A program made the translations under genes and the position numbers. From NCBI GenBank assembly GCA_902494765.1, contig CABUUK010000054.1, forward strand, positions 1-14,594: a stretch of 14,594 nt of DNA, written 5' to 3'. Positions 13,333 through 14,594 of this stretch are shown piece after piece. The DNA is from an uncultured Collinsella sp. (GTDB taxonomy: Bacteria > Actinomycetota > Coriobacteriia > Coriobacteriales > Coriobacteriaceae). How positions within the stretch are numbered: position 1 is the first letter of the stretch; every line of letters starts with the position of its first letter. Under the pieces are notes generated by a model. The model had not been told where the DNA came from, made no database searches, and saw only the letters and a program-made list of their open reading frames with translations.

Positions 13333-14070
13333 CTATGCGCCGATGGCGCCGCCACAGTATTCGCAGCGCCCACTGGCATCGGGGATGGTGGTCGCGCCAC
13401 AGAAGGGGCAGGTGACCGCGGTCTTGGGGGCCTTGGCGGCCGCGACGCTGTCGCGCGTTTCCTGACGCAGCTGCACCAGCGCATCGCGGACTTCGGTTGC
13501 CTGGCGCTTGGCCTCGCGGTACTCGATGGACCCGCGCTGCTCGATGGTGGAGTCGTTTACGCGCAGGTTGATCTCGGTAAAGTACGGCGTGTTGACGTGG
13601 ATGGTCAGGTTAAAGTCGTAATCCAGGTCGTAGCGCGGCGGATTGTAGCTCTTGCGCTCGCCGTCCTTGGTCTCGCGATAGATCTCGGTCCGATGCTCGT
13701 CGATATCCATGTCACAGCCGAGTACCTGCGAGAACTCGATGATGTCCGGGTTGGCGTCACGCCAGCGCGTCTGCGAGGTAATGATCAGCAGTCCTGCGTC
13801 CTCGTCGAGCATGATGTTGGTACGCCCGGCAGAGAGCGTGCGCGTGGGGTTGAAGGACGTCAGGCGCTCGGCGTTGGCCTCGCGGTAGGCGAGTTGCTCG
13901 CGGATGTCGTCTGCAGAGCTGGAGCGATAGCCGTGGAAGAAGGGGGAGAGCTTGCCGGCACACTCTTTGCACAGGTAGCCTTCATCGATCTTGGTCTTTC
14001 CTAAAAGGCCTAGCTCAGCACCGCAAATCGCGCACTCTTTCTTCTCGAACATCTTGTCAAAGAAGCCCAT
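13333..14070 (-). CDS. DUF4428 protein with N- and C-terminal zinc ribbons
   Basis: A 245-residue protein and the first gene of the minus-strand operon. The N-terminal ribbon has Cys13, 16, 34, 37 (CAICGAELGLLGKTKI...GYLCKEC), the pattern of DUF4428. The middle (about 75-180) looks like a PH-like or beta-rich domain: RTNIMLDEDAGLLIITSQ, YDFNLTIHVN and TEINLRVND. A helical segment precedes a second ribbon with Cys221, 224, 236, 239 (CPFCGATTIPDASGRCEYCGG). No membrane helix or signal is seen, so it is likely cytoplasmic. GGGAGG lies 5 nt upstream of the start at 14070. DUF4428 genes are known companions of SPFH/zinc-ribbon genes in Firmicutes. The function is unknown. Confidence 0.87.
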   Translation of the reverse strand: MGFFDKMFEKKECAICGAELGLLGKTKIDEGYLCKECAGKLSPFFHGYRSSSADDIREQLAYREANAERLTSFNPTRTLSAGRTNIMLDEDAGLLIITSQTRWRDANPDIIEFSQVLGCDMDIDEHRTEIYRETKDGERKSYNPPRYDLDYDFNLTIHVNTPYFTEINLRVNDSTIEQRGSIEYREAKRQATEVRDALVQLRQETRDSVAAAKAPKTAVTCPFCGATTIPDASGRCEYCGGAIGA

Positions 14071-14481
14071 GGCTGCCTCCCATCAACTGGTAGCGTGTGT
14101 CACTTTTGATGATGGGCGAGCGCGCGATCTTTCACGATACCCAGACGGCTCAACGAGTCTCCACAACTGGGACACATGGCTCATTTTTGACTAGTCGTTG
14201 GGGACACTCTTCCGCCACTCATTGGGGGCGTACTTAAATGAGTGACAGTTGGGGACACTCCTTGTCGAGCTAGAGGTCGCGCGTGCCCCCTCTGGGCCAT
14301 GCGACTCAAAATCGCGGCGTGATGCGGACGTCTGGGGTCGAATTTGCAGCATTTCGAGCCTGGCTTCGATATTGAGATTGGTTCTTTATTAAAATAGAAT
14401 TCCAGACAATTGAGCGGCCGGGGGGTTAACCATGAGGGGCATGGGAGACACAACCGCATATTTGCGTTGGGGCATTGGGGG
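14071..14481. other. Intergenic region with repeats, no gene seen
   Basis: About 410 bp lie between the operon start and the insertion sequence. They hold a TGTCACTTTTGAT motif (14098-14110), the palindromic repeat block at 14197-14260, and an A+T-rich patch near 14370-14410. I found no convincing -35/-10 pair for the minus-strand operon here, although its promoter must lie within or just beyond this stretch. No coding frame with a start signal was supported. Confidence 0.6.
14197..14260. repeat. REP-like palindrome flanked by 13-bp direct repeats
   Basis: CACTCATT (14216-14223) and AATGAGTG (14237-14244) form a perfect 8-bp stem around GGGGGCGTACTTA. The motif GTTGGGGACACTC occurs exactly at 14197-14209 and again at 14248-14260. 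The core is a third copy of the family at 5410-5440 and 5552-5580. Confidence 0.75.
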
Positions 14482-14594
14482 TGCGGACAGAAAGTTGGAC
14501 CGTGAAGCGGTCCGGACTGGAGGTTCGCATGTACAGCAGGGAGAAGGTCGAGCTCTTCCTCCTGGCGACGGAGGACGGCATGGGGCCGACCGCC
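14482..14594 (+). mobile_element. Left end of a probable IS3-like insertion sequence, cut by the window
   Basis: TGCGGACAGAAAGTTGGAC at 14482-14500 resembles the GGACAGAAAGTTGGAC terminal repeats of IS3-family (IS150-like) elements. A GGACCG/CGGTCC hairpin (14497-14513) follows, then a ribosome binding site and the start of an open reading frame 47 bp inside the end. The right end and any target duplication lie outside the window, so the boundary is approximate. Confidence 0.6.
14529..14594 (+). CDS. Start of a transposase gene (IS3-like, first ORF)
   Basis: Twenty-two codons are visible, from ATG 14529 to the window edge with no stop, beginning MYSREKVELFLLATEDGMGP. TGGAGG lies 5 nt upstream. 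The short N-terminus looks like the helix-turn-helix beginning of an IS3-type OrfA, where the protein binds the element's ends. The identification rests mainly on the adjacent terminal-repeat-like sequence; the family could differ. Confidence 0.6.
   Translation, partial: MYSREKVELFLLATEDGMGPTA

Overview
The window is GC-rich, densely coded DNA, most consistent with a gut Coriobacteriia (Actinomycetota), probably Collinsella. This is inferred from protein style (LuxS, a GH1 phospho-beta-glucosidase, a DUF4867 protein, a 7TM-type sensor next to a NarL/LuxR pair) and from short palindromic repeats between genes. There is no rRNA or other marker gene to prove it. No tRNA, rRNA, CRISPR array or complete mobile element was seen.

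Layout. Positions 2-691 hold the 3' part of a nucleoside hydrolase, followed by luxS (794-1282) with a clear terminator. Next is a DUF4867 gene (1427-2071) with a promoter and a candidate operator. It converges on a minus-strand AAA-type ATPase gene (2266-3372). The ATPase is bracketed by two diverged direct repeats of about 255 bp (2012-2265 and 3432-3690). Each repeat carries the last 60 bp of the DUF4867 gene plus a set of palindromes; the second copy is a frameshifted remnant. A 6-phospho-beta-glucosidase gene (3834-5264) follows. A gene-free stretch of about 400 bp (5265-5666) is filled with inverted repeats of three kinds.

Positions 5667-9663 form a three-gene, tightly overlapped signalling operon: an eight-helix membrane protein that looks like a histidine kinase with a degenerate catalytic half, an intact membrane histidine kinase with a PAS-like domain, and a NarL/LuxR-type response regulator. 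A strong hairpin (9690-9724) separates it from a convergent minus-strand operon.

The minus-strand operon is transcribed from about 14070 down to 9773. It encodes a DUF4428 double-zinc-ribbon protein, a zinc-ribbon protein with two C-terminal membrane helices, a YdjI-like SPFH protein ending in two zinc ribbons, and a two-domain lipoprotein. By analogy with Bacillus subtilis ydjGHI, which helps place PspA at the membrane, this could be a membrane-stress or membrane-organising module, but there is no pspA in the window. The right end carries more palindromic repeats and the first 113 bp of a probable IS3-like insertion sequence.

The observations most worth following up are the direct repeats around the ATPase gene, the SPFH/zinc-ribbon/DUF4428/lipoprotein operon without PspA, and the pairing of a degenerate sensor with an intact kinase.
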